DNA of 5,829 nucleotides from an uncultured Coriobacteriaceae bacterium (GTDB lineage: Bacteria > Actinomycetota > Coriobacteriia > Coriobacteriales > Eggerthellaceae): the NCBI GenBank assembly GCA_902781245.1, contig CACZIP010000140.1, positions 1 to 5,829 on the forward strand, read 5' to 3'. Position 1 is the first letter of the stretch, and every line of letters begins with the position of its first letter. The notes under the pieces were generated by a model. That model ran no database searches and was not told where the DNA came from. It was given only the letters and a program-made list of their open reading frames with translations. The translations under genes and the position numbers were made by a program. This document shows, in pieces, positions 1 through 4,787 of the stretch.

Positions 1-42
1 GGAATCTATCTGGAGGACGGGCTTGATGGTCGTTGGGCTTGA
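1..42 (+). other. Possible 3' end of an upstream gene
   Basis: Frame 1 is open from the window edge and ends at a TGA at 40-42, giving a 13-residue tail (GIYLEDGLDGRWA). This could be the C-terminus of a gene that lies mostly outside the window. So short an open stretch is expected by chance, and no family can be read from it. Confidence 0.12.
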
Positions 43-70
43 TTGCTGAGGATGAATGCTTTCTATTCTC

Positions 71-99
71 CTGACTTAATGGCTGTTCGCTGGTACGAT
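71..99 (+). promoter_or_regulatory. Candidate sigma70-type promoter for the nuclease-fold gene
   Basis: CTGACT (71-76, 4 of 6 matches to TTGACA) and TACGAT (94-99, 4 of 6 to TATAAT) are separated by 17 bp. This would start transcription near 106 and leave a leader of about 46 nt before the ATG at 152. The match is moderate and rests on consensus reading only. Confidence 0.3.
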
Positions 100-151
100 T
101 GTTTTATCGCGATGGTTTTCTCCACGGCTCCAAGCGGAAAGGCTTGCCAAC

Positions 152-1099
152 ATGAAGCTTGATTTCAGGCACGTAGATGAGAAGGATGTCGACATGCTGG
201 TCATGGACCGCGTGTCGAAGCGCGGGCCGATCCTCGATCTGGTTCTCCAGGAAATAAACGACGAAGTCCCTGGCGATTCGCAGTGTTTCGAGCTTGTTGA
301 AGTGGTCCATTCGGCATCGACCCGAAACGGTGAGTCCGACCTTGTCATCGTGATCGCCGGCCCACAGGGAAGGCACGCGATTCTCGTCGAGGACAAGATT
401 GATGCGCCAGCGCAGCCCCAGCAGGCAAAACGATACAAGAGCCGCGGTGAAGAGGGCATCGCGGCAGGGGAGTGGTCGAGTTTTTCGGTCCTGCTGATGG
501 CGCCAGAGGAGTACTTGCAGGCAAATTGCGAGCCCTATCCGCACGAACTGTCTTACCAGCTAATCCGCGAGGCGCTTCCGCAAGATGATGAGTTCGGCCG
601 CAAGATGCTTTCCTGCGCAATCGCGAAACAGCAGCATGGATGGCATCCGAGCCGCGATGAGGTGATGTCTGCCTTCTACGACGAGGTCGCTCTGACGGCG
701 AAGAAGATGCGCGTCAAAGCCGATTGCCTGCACAAGGTAGGCGACAGTCGTGCCGAAGGCTCGGGATGGGTTGACTTCAGGTCGCCGCTTGCCGACTCGA
801 GCATAAGCTGGAAGTCGAACCAGGGCGCTGTTGTTCTTGGGTTCCACGGATGGGGGAGCAACGTCGACACGCTGAAGCAACGCGTTGGAAGCGTACCTGA
901 TGGTGCATACTGGAGAGCGTCGAGAAAAGGCACCAGGATTGCGTACCTGTGCCTTGACGCCCTGTACAAGGTCGAGGACTGGGAGGATGCGGCGTTCGAT
1001 TCTCCGTTAATCGTCGACGTCTTGTACAAGGTGCAGCGGTTCTACGATTACGCCATCGAGCTCAGTAACCGAGCGATTGACTGGAGCGTTCCTGACTAG
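152..1099 (+). CDS. PD-(D/E)XK nuclease superfamily protein, stand-alone
   Basis: 315 residues. The N-terminal ~100 residues carry the signature of the PD-(D/E)XK nuclease fold. An acidic strand FELVEVVH (46-53) is followed by GESD (60-63) with the likely catalytic D63. Next comes ILVEDKID (77-84), giving the E-x-K pair E80/K82, then Q88-x2-Q91-A-x-R-Y95, matching the conserved Q..Q..RY helix of the PDDEXK_4-like group. The remaining ~210 residues contain Trp/Gly-rich strands (for example GFHGWGSN near 230) and no second catalytic domain that I recognise. No methyltransferase, helicase or specificity subunit is adjacent, so this is not a visible restriction-modification locus. The ATG at 152 is preceded by a modest purine stretch (GGAAAGG) about 9 nt upstream. 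No signal peptide or membrane segment is seen, so it is probably cytoplasmic. A role in defence or mobile-element competition is inference; a non-catalytic or repair-related role is possible. Confidence 0.75.
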   Translation: MKLDFRHVDEKDVDMLVMDRVSKRGPILDLVLQEINDEVPGDSQCFELVEVVHSASTRNGESDLVIVIAGPQGRHAILVEDKIDAPAQPQQAKRYKSRGEEGIAAGEWSSFSVLLMAPEEYLQANCEPYPHELSYQLIREALPQDDEFGRKMLSCAIAKQQHGWHPSRDEVMSAFYDEVALTAKKMRVKADCLHKVGDSRAEGSGWVDFRSPLADSSISWKSNQGAVVLGFHGWGSNVDTLKQRVGSVPDGAYWRASRKGTRIAYLCLDALYKVEDWEDAAFDSPLIVDVLYKVQRFYDYAIELSNRAIDWSVPD

Positions 1100-1486
1100 G
1101 AGCATCCTTTGCAGTGCAAGGCGTTACCAGCAAAAGCATGACGGCATCGATTTGACCAATGGTTTCTGTAATAGGTTTACGTAACACACGACCTGCATCG
1201 ATATGCAATTACGACAACCGACTGTTTGTTGTAGTTCTGCTTGCAAATAGGGTATCGAATCGCGCAGTGAGATCATGCACTTGCTTGCGGAATGCTTGCC
1301 ATCTACTACCAACTTGTTTCAATGGATGATATTTTTGTCGGACGGGTTGTTAACCAAAGCCGGCACAGTGCCGTGCATAGTTGATCGCCCTTCGAATACA
1401 AGCGAATTGATTGTTGCCAAAGGGGCCGCATTACGCAAACAAGAGATTGGGTCTAAGAAGATTGGTCTGGCTGCCTATGGGAAGCA
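1100..1486. other. Gene-free convergent intergenic region
   Basis: This gap lies between the + strand nuclease-fold gene and the end of the - strand two-gene operon. It is poorer in GC than the right half of the window. I see no credible gene: the open frames here lack a Shine-Dalgarno sequence and protein-like composition. Small palindromes are present: TTACGTAA at 1177-1184, a weak ACAAC/GTTGT stem at 1214-1232, and the stronger one at 1361-1373. None is followed by a clear T-run, so transcription end points for the two converging units cannot be assigned. Confidence 0.5.
1361..1373. repeat. 13-bp perfect palindrome (6-1-6)
   Basis: CGGCAC-A-GTGCCG is a perfect inverted repeat around a single central base. 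A one-base loop is too tight for a good RNA hairpin, so an operator-like protein-binding site fits better than a terminator. It sits about 115 bp downstream of the - strand operon, an unusual place for an operator. Confidence 0.3.
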
Positions 1487-2023
1487 TCAACGCCTTATGC
1501 CAAGCTCTTTCTTCAGTTCTTGCGCCTCAACTTTAAGCGCTTTGGCATTAGAATCGCACGAACTGGCATGTGCAACGCCAATGATTGATGCTAGAACAAC
1601 GGCGCCTATTACGAATAGCCAGAAATAGAAGACGCTTGCAACATTTGAGAGATCGCCGCCGGAGCTAGAATAAGCGGCGACGACCAAGAGTATTAACAGA
1701 GGAACTCCAACGACAAGGCCCATGCCGTAGAAGCTCGTAGCATTAGCCTTGCTTTCTAGTTCCGGTATGCGCGCTTCAATCGTCTCTAAGCGCTCTTGGG
1801 CTGCTTTTCTTCTCTGGGCTCTCTTTTTCTGCTCCTCGGATTCCTCTTTCTTTTCTTCACTTGAGTACGAACCCTCGCCTTTATCGTAGAAGCGCCACCA
1901 ATAAGGCGTTGACCCCTCTGATGAGCCAAGCGGGACCCATGCATCATTATCCGTGTCGTATGCGATATCCGCATCGGGATTTACCCAGGTGCGATCGCCG
2001 TTTTCCATATACCAGTCACGCAT
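1487..2023 (-). CDS. Unknown two-TM membrane protein with N-terminal soluble domain and coiled coil
   Basis: 178 residues, not recognised. Residues 1-55 form an aromatic-rich, acidic region (WYMENGDRTWV, then DNDAWVPL and YWWRFYD) that could be a small beta domain. Residues 56-94 are strongly charged (EEKKEESEEQKKRAQRRK onward) and should form a helix or coiled coil. Two hydrophobic segments follow, about 99-118 (MGLVVGVPLLILLVVAAY) and 131-153 (VFYFWLFVIGAVVLASIIGV), joined by a short Ser/Gly-rich loop. The tail (160-178) is again a charged helix. Both termini are therefore probably on the same side, most likely cytoplasmic. The ATG is preceded by GGAGAT with 5 nt between it and the start. 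It lies 50 bp behind the 165-residue gene on the same strand with no terminator between them, so the two probably form one operon. A membrane effector or anchor partnered with the upstream soluble protein is possible, but this is inference. Confidence 0.7.
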   Translation of the reverse strand: MRDWYMENGDRTWVNPDADIAYDTDNDAWVPLGSSEGSTPYWWRFYDKGEGSYSSEEKKEESEEQKKRAQRRKAAQERLETIEARIPELESKANATSFYGMGLVVGVPLLILLVVAAYSSSGGDLSNVASVFYFWLFVIGAVVLASIIGVAHASSCDSNAKALKVEAQELKKELGIRR

Positions 2024-2073
2024 AGTGCATCTCCGTCGCTTGTCGTAAACGTAAATGCCAGTTATTAAATTGG

Positions 2074-2571
2074 CTATTTCGACGCCTTAAGCCCGCAAGC
2101 CCGATCCATGTCATATTTGCTTAGCCTTAAGACAATGGGGGGCAGCTCGCTAATGCTCAAGCCAGCTTCAGTAACTCGACGTATTATCCAGTTGTCGCCT
2201 TCTTCGAGGAGCTCTTTAACGGAAGCAGATAGGTCTTCGTTTTGTTTGATTGCGCAGACAGCCCATTCAATGACGTGCTGTTTAGAACAGCCGGTTTCGT
2301 CCTTGGCTTTCGCAACCGACTCCTTAAACAGATTGTATGAAAGCGAAGTCTCCATACTCTTCTTGAACAAGGGGGACTCGGACAAAGCCGCGGAGTCTTT
2401 CGCAACAAAGGGATCGGCAATATACATTTCGACGAGCTCAGAGTAATTGTTCAGTAAGCCAACAAGATGATTAAGTGCTTCTTGAGCGGCTTTCTTTTGC
2501 TTGATTATCGACATTCGATACAGCCTTGCCATTTCTTTCCGCGCCGATGAGTAGTCGATTGTTTTGGCCAT
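2074..2571 (-). CDS. Unknown soluble, mostly helical protein (165 aa)
   Basis: I do not recognise the family. The sequence is hydrophilic and predicted largely helical, with no membrane segment or signal peptide. The N-terminus (residues 4-45) is rich in Lys/Arg/Ala/Leu (SARKEMARLYRMSIIKQKKA), followed by helices around SPLFKKSMETSL and SVKELLEEGDNWIIRRV. The C-terminal part (RLSKYDMDRACGLK) is basic. There are only two or three Cys residues and no recognisable catalytic motif. The start is well supported: a perfect AGGAGG lies 9 nt before the ATG (plus-strand 2581-2586). It is the first gene of a two-gene operon with the membrane protein at 2023-1487. A candidate promoter lies about 110 bp upstream. 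Confidence 0.75.
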   Translation of the reverse strand: MAKTIDYSSARKEMARLYRMSIIKQKKAAQEALNHLVGLLNNYSELVEMYIADPFVAKDSAALSESPLFKKSMETSLSYNLFKESVAKAKDETGCSKQHVIEWAVCAIKQNEDLSASVKELLEEGDNWIIRRVTEAGLSISELPPIVLRLSKYDMDRACGLKASK

Positions 2572-2680
2572 AAGATCAAACCTCCTGGGCTTTTAGGTAG
2601 ACCTGAGAAAGTACGCGTTCTTCTGATTCTCAATTCGAAAGCTATCGGTTTAACAAGGGTCGAAAGTTGCTGGCTAAACC

Positions 2681-2710
2681 ATAATACTGGGATTTGAAGC
2701 AACTAGGCAA
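2681..2710 (-). promoter_or_regulatory. Candidate sigma70-type promoter for the two-gene - strand operon
   Basis: Read on the - strand, TTGCCT (2710-2705, 4 of 6) is followed after 18 bp by TATTAT (2686-2681, 5 of 6). Transcription would start near 2674 and give a leader of roughly 100 nt before the ATG at 2571. Position and orientation fit the well-placed AGGAGG of the first gene. Confidence 0.4.
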
Positions 2711-2725
2711 CGAACATAGAAGGAC

Positions 2726-2755
2726 TTATCAACAGGGGGCGCAACAAAATATGAT
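2726..2755 (+). promoter_or_regulatory. Candidate + strand promoter with no protein gene behind it
   Basis: TTATCA (2726-2731, 4 of 6) and TATGAT (2750-2755, 5 of 6) are separated by 18 bp. No credible coding region starts in the ~290 nt that follow, and a strong terminator on the same strand closes that interval. This pairing is the basis for the RNA candidate at 2762-3046. Confidence 0.3.
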
Positions 2756-2767
2756 AGCTCGAGATTA

Positions 2768-2821
2768 ATTATTGCGGCATTTCTGCACTCCCGAATGGTG
2801 TCCCAGCAAAACTGCAATAAT
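2768..2821. repeat. Inverted repeat ATTATTGC / GCAATAAT
   Basis: Perfect 8-bp arms at 2768-2775 and 2814-2821 enclose 38 bp. They could form the closing stem at the 5' end of the proposed RNA, or be a recombinase or regulator site. Confidence 0.4.
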
Positions 2822-2831
2822 CAACGAACTG

Positions 2832-2856
2832 AGGTTTTGTTAGCGTGTGAAAACCT
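2832..2856. repeat. Inverted repeat AGGTTTT / AAAACCT
   Basis: Perfect 7-bp arms (2832-2838 and 2850-2856) enclose an 11-nt loop. The element starts 11 bases after the preceding repeat and ends 6 bases before the palindrome at 2862. It is AT-rich, so a fairly weak RNA stem. Confidence 0.35.
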
Positions 2857-2861
2857 ACGAT

Positions 2862-2873
2862 AAACGGCCGTTT
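2862..2873. repeat. 12-bp perfect palindrome AAACGGCCGTTT
   Basis: Perfectly self-complementary with no spacer, so it looks more like a protein-binding site than an RNA hairpin. A T-run follows directly (2871-2875), which makes a weak terminator reading possible. Confidence 0.4.
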
Positions 2874-2900
2874 TTCATAATTCCTTGTGATGCGAACGCC

Positions 2901-2922
2901 ATTCCCCCATAATTCCCCCCAT
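2901..2922. repeat. Tandem C-rich direct repeat, 11-bp period
   Basis: ATTCCCCCAT (2901-2910) is followed one base later by ATTCCCCCCAT (2912-2922). The centres are about one helical turn apart, an arrangement typical of adjacent binding sites for a regulator or of recombinase arm sites. No recombinase gene is in the window. Confidence 0.4.
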
Positions 2923-3007
2923 TTGAACAGGTAACGTGAGTCTTATCGTCAGGATTGTCTGCCGAATTTCCCTGCATAACGGCAAAACCAATGCTGTCAT
3001 GACATAC

Positions 3008-3046
3008 GCCGCCCTTCGAGTTACCAACCCGAAGGGCGGCATTTTT
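3008..3046 (+). terminator. Rho-independent terminator
   Basis: A perfect 11-bp GC-rich stem, GCCGCCCTTCG (3008-3018) with CGAAGGGCGGC (3030-3040), encloses an 11-nt loop and is followed by ATTTTT. The T-run is on the + strand only, so it ends rightward transcription arriving from 2762-3007. It insulates the downstream Cys/His-repeat gene from upstream reads. Confidence 0.8.
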
Positions 3047-3062
3047 CGACCTTAGGGTCGAA
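3045..3062. repeat. Second hairpin just behind the terminator
   Basis: TTCGACC (3045-3051) and GGTCGAA (3056-3062) form a 7-bp stem with a TTAG loop. It overlaps the end of the terminator T-run. No T-run follows on either strand, so it is an accessory hairpin or binding site, not a terminator in its own right. Confidence 0.45.
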
Positions 3063-3114
3063 GTATTCTCGTTCGTTATTCTTTCTTGAAGTCGCTATTT
3101 GCCTCCAGAAATCC

Positions 3115-3140
3115 AAGCCGGTCTCCAGCCAATCCGGCTT
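3115..3140. repeat. Inverted repeat AAGCCGG / CCGGCTT upstream of the Cys/His-repeat gene
   Basis: Perfect 7-bp arms (3115-3121, 3134-3140) enclose 12 bp, and the element ends 92 bp before the ATG at 3233. It may be a leader hairpin or operator of that gene. No T-run follows it. Confidence 0.35.
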
Positions 3141-3232
3141 CCCTTGAATTGTCACTGCGGCGAGGGTTGGAGGGGAATTATGCCATAATGGTCGCAGAAG
3201 GCGATCCGGCCTTTCGATGCAAGGAGGCGAGC

Positions 3233-4165
3233 ATGGGACTGGCATGCAAGATAACGGGTCACAAGTGGGATGGCTGCACGTGCGCTCGCTGCGGAGAGCA
3301 TCGCGACACGGGCGTGGCGGAGGACCATAATTACGTACTTGTTCCTGGCACGACCTGCGAATACGAGTGCACGAAATGCGGCAAGCACACCATGGGGCAC
3401 AGCTGGTATCAAGATTTGGGATGCACCTGTACGGTCTGCGGGGCCACCCGGGAGGTCTCGGTAGCTTTTCACGAATGGGACGGTTGCACCTGCAAGCTTT
3501 GCGGGAAGACCCGCGACGAGGGACATCGGTTGGAAGAACGCGCCCTCGGCTCAATCGATTCCCGCCGGCATCGCATCAAGTGCAAGGCGTGCGGCAAGGA
3601 ATTGCGGGCAAGCCATAACTTCGTTCGGGTCGAGGGCTGCTGCTGCCTCAGGTGCGAAGCGTGCGGCTTCGAGAAAACCCATCACGAGTTCGTCGACGGA
3701 TCATGCAGCGGATGCGGAATCATCGAGAGCGATTATTACGCCGACCTCATCGCGTCCGGCGAGGTGGGTTATTACGATCTCGAGTCCAAGAGGCGGCTTG
3801 TCAAGTATGGCGACCATGTCACGACCATCCCGGCCCTCACGCGGCTCTTCGTCGCGCTCGCCGACAACGACGGAGCGGGCAACCATGCTCCGGAGGGCAT
3901 CGTGCGCAAGCTCAAGGACATCGCCGCCGAGGATCCATCAAAGACCGACGACGTCGATGCGGCACTTGCTCAGTTCGCGTGCGACGAGCGCGTGCATATC
4001 TACTGGCGTGGATGGGTGGCCGGCGAGGTCAAGGATCCCGACCTCGCGAAGGAAGCCCGCGGAAGCGTGGAGCGGTGGATCGAGGCGCATCCCCGCTCGC
4101 AGGCCGACATCGACTACGAGAACGCCATGATCGCCTCCGACAGCGGCCTCTACACTACGGGATAG
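3233..4165 (+). CDS. Cys/His-rich tandem zinc-knuckle protein with helical C-terminal domain
   Basis: 310 residues. The N-terminal ~163 residues are built from about seven related modules of the form H-x-[W/F/Y]...C-x-C-x2-C-G. In order: H10/C15/C17/C20, H32/C42/C46/C49, H56/C64/C66/C69, H80/C85/C87/C90, H98 or H113/C117/C120, H128 with C136-C138/C141/C144, and H150-H151/C158/C161. Such HCCC sets normally bind zinc, so this should be a multi-zinc protein; the ligand is inferred. Residues ~165-310 lack Cys modules and look helical (ALTRLFVALADND, GIVRKLKDIAAED), suggesting a separate domain. No signal peptide or membrane segment is seen. The start at 3233 is chosen because AAGGAGG lies 5 nt upstream and because the neighbour at 4175 begins with the same residues (MGLACKI). 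An in-frame ATG at 3188 and a TTG at 3086 are less supported. Stop codon and the next gene's Shine-Dalgarno overlap. Similar modules occur, from memory, in uncharacterised proteins of gut Actinomycetota and Clostridia. Function unknown. Confidence 0.8.
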   Translation: MGLACKITGHKWDGCTCARCGEHRDTGVAEDHNYVLVPGTTCEYECTKCGKHTMGHSWYQDLGCTCTVCGATREVSVAFHEWDGCTCKLCGKTRDEGHRLEERALGSIDSRRHRIKCKACGKELRASHNFVRVEGCCCLRCEACGFEKTHHEFVDGSCSGCGIIESDYYADLIASGEVGYYDLESKRRLVKYGDHVTTIPALTRLFVALADNDGAGNHAPEGIVRKLKDIAAEDPSKTDDVDAALAQFACDERVHIYWRGWVAGEVKDPDLAKEARGSVERWIEAHPRSQADIDYENAMIASDSGLYTTG

Positions 4166-4174
4166 GAGGGCGTC

Positions 4175-4348
4175 ATGGGACTGGCATGCAAGATAGCGGG
4201 CCACAAGTGGGACGGCTGCACGTGCCAGCGGTGCAGGACCGTACGTGATGATGCGCACGACTGGAACAGCTGCACGTGCAGGAAGTGCGGGAAGATAAGG
4301 GATGAGGAGCAGTATCACTCCTATTGGATGATGCGGCAGGTAAGCTAG
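4175..4348 (+). CDS. Short paralogue of the Cys/His-repeat protein, cut by a TAG
   Basis: 57 residues, starting MGLACKIAGHKWDGCTC, nearly the same as the start of the 310-residue neighbour. The first 51 nt of the two genes differ at only three positions (48/51). Two complete modules are present: H10-x4-C15-x-C17-x2-C20 and H28-x4-C33-x-C35-x2-C38-G. The third begins (QYHSYW, H48) but stops at a TAG (4346-4348) before its cysteines. The frame remains open for 24 more codons and carries the missing CTCSVC, so the TAG looks like a nonsense mutation in a longer gene. The Shine-Dalgarno AGGAGGG overlaps the previous stop codon, and the intergenic gap is 9 bp, so translation is probably coupled. 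It may be a functional two-knuckle miniprotein or a degrading copy. Confidence 0.6.
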   Translation: MGLACKIAGHKWDGCTCQRCRTVRDDAHDWNSCTCRKCGKIRDEEQYHSYWMMRQVS

Positions 4349-4423
4349 GCCCCGGAAAACATCAGGCTCGCCGGCGACTCTTGCACGTGCTCGGTGTGCC
4401 TAGTCGGTTTGTCCCATTTGTAA
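4349..4423 (+). pseudogene. Remnant of the Cys/His-repeat paralogue behind the in-frame TAG
   Basis: In the same frame as the gene at 4175, the 24 codons after the TAG read APENIRLAGDSCTCSVCLVG and then SLHL-like residues (LSHL) to a TAA at 4421-4423. The C-x-C-x2-C triplet here completes the module whose histidine lies before the stop. The residues after the last Cys no longer match the GK-R-D-E pattern of the intact modules, so the gene is also truncated or diverged at its 3' end. Confidence 0.55.
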
Positions 4424-4510
4424 CCAATTGTCTTGGTGCTTCAAGAGTTGGTGACATAGCGTTTTAGCCTTCCCCGGCACTGTTAAACATTCATAGTTGC
4501 ATTAAAAGCA

Positions 4511-4751
4511 AGTAGCCTACTCCGTGTACACAGTACCCGCAGCAGCACTTGCCTCAGCGAAGCTGAGGTCTCCAAGCTTTAGCGGAAGCGCGGCACCAAT
4601 CGACCGAATAGTTCCGAATTCCGTGTTCCTGTTTCGGGAACATTCGTCCCGTTCATCCGTGCGCCCCGCTAAGCTTGATCGGGGGATGCCCCGCGCCCCT
4701 AAAGCGAGCGAAACACGTCCGACCGCTTCCGAAATAGTTGCCAATCGGACG
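4511..4751. other. oriT: Candidate origin of transfer (oriT)
   Basis: The region lies directly upstream of mobC and relaxase, where oriT usually sits in mobilizable elements. It holds many inverted repeats: AGTAG-C-CTACT (4511-4521), GTGTACAC (4524-4531), the perfect 7-bp stem at 4552-4568, long imperfect arms at 4574-4585 and 4666-4676, GTTCC/GGAAC (4625-4641), CGGGA/TCCCG (4635-4651), CGGGG/CCCCG (4680-4693), and CGTCCGA/TCGGACG (4716-4722, 4745-4751). MOBP relaxases commonly nick just 3' of an inverted repeat. The sequence TTCATCCGTGC (4652-4662), right after the 4635-4651 repeat, loosely resembles the ATCCTG-type MOBP nic core. The exact nic position is inference. Confidence 0.45.
4552..4568. 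repeat. Perfect 7-bp hairpin in the oriT candidate
   Basis: CCTCAGC and GCTGAGG enclose a GAA triloop, the strongest single hairpin in the region. No T-run follows (TCTCCAAG), so it is not a terminator. It fits a relaxosome protein site or a single-strand-forming element. Confidence 0.5.
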
Positions 4752-4787
4752 GCGACACGAAGGAATGCCACTTTGGAGAAACACGCT

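Larger units (their letters stand above)
2762..3046 (+). ncRNA. Candidate unannotated structured RNA, about 285 nt
   Basis: The interval is bounded by a promoter candidate (2726-2755) and a clear intrinsic terminator (3008-3046) on the same strand, with no supported protein gene inside. It contains three self-complementary elements: an 8-bp stem 2768-2775/2814-2821 at the expected 5' end, a 7-bp stem 2832-2838/2850-2856, and the palindrome 2862-2873. The only short frames with an ATG (22 codons at 2795, 14 codons at 2890) lack Shine-Dalgarno sequences. I cannot match it to a known RNA family. The terminator may instead be the remnant of a lost gene. Confidence 0.25.
2572..3232. other. Long intergenic region between the - strand operon and the Cys/His-repeat gene
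   Basis: These 660 bp separate divergently oriented genes and hold no convincing protein gene. Contents from left to right: the - strand leader and promoter (2572-2710), a + strand promoter candidate (2726-2755), nested inverted repeats (2768-2873), a tandem C-rich direct repeat (2901-2922), a TGTCATGACA palindrome (2995-3004), a rho-independent terminator (3008-3046), a second hairpin (3045-3062) and an inverted repeat before the next gene (3115-3140). I could not place a convincing promoter for the gene at 3233. Confidence 0.6.
4424..4787. other. Intergenic region before the mobilization genes
   Basis: This stretch precedes mobC. One frame is open from a GTG at 4524 through to mobC. Third-position GC in that frame is only about half before 4788 and rises to roughly four fifths after it (hand count of 33 codons on each side), which argues that 4524-4787 is not coding. 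The left part (4424-4510) is plain AT-richer DNA in which I see no good promoter. The right part (4511-4751) is dense in inverted repeats and is described as the oriT candidate. Confidence 0.5.

Noticed and set aside
1124..1312. - strand open frame of 62 codons that could be a third operon gene
   Set aside because: It needs a TTG start, has no good ribosome binding site, begins 175 bp after the previous stop, and the peptide shows no motif.
1275..1628. + strand open frame of 117 codons in the convergent gap
   Set aside because: It lacks a Shine-Dalgarno sequence, has no protein-like composition, and its second half lies antisense to the well-supported membrane protein gene.
2936..3054. GTG-started 39-codon frame running through the terminator stem
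   Set aside because: It would encode the terminator hairpin itself, has only a weak AGGT upstream, and shows no recognisable motif.
3086..3232. N-terminal extension of the Cys/His-repeat protein from TTG 3086
   Set aside because: The extension covers an inverted repeat and low-complexity sequence. The perfect AAGGAGG before ATG 3233 and the paralogue's identical N-terminus fix the start at 3233.
3270..4318. Several long frames on both strands across the Cys/His-repeat gene
   Set aside because: These are shadows caused by high GC in the real frame; they are Arg/Pro/Ser-rich and lack ribosome binding sites.
3233..4423. Reading the Cys/His genes as rubredoxin, ferredoxin or DnaJ-type zinc proteins
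   Set aside because: The H-x4-C-x-C-x2-C-G pattern does not match CxxCG pairs of rubredoxin or DnaJ, nor the CxxCxxC...C pattern of ferredoxins.
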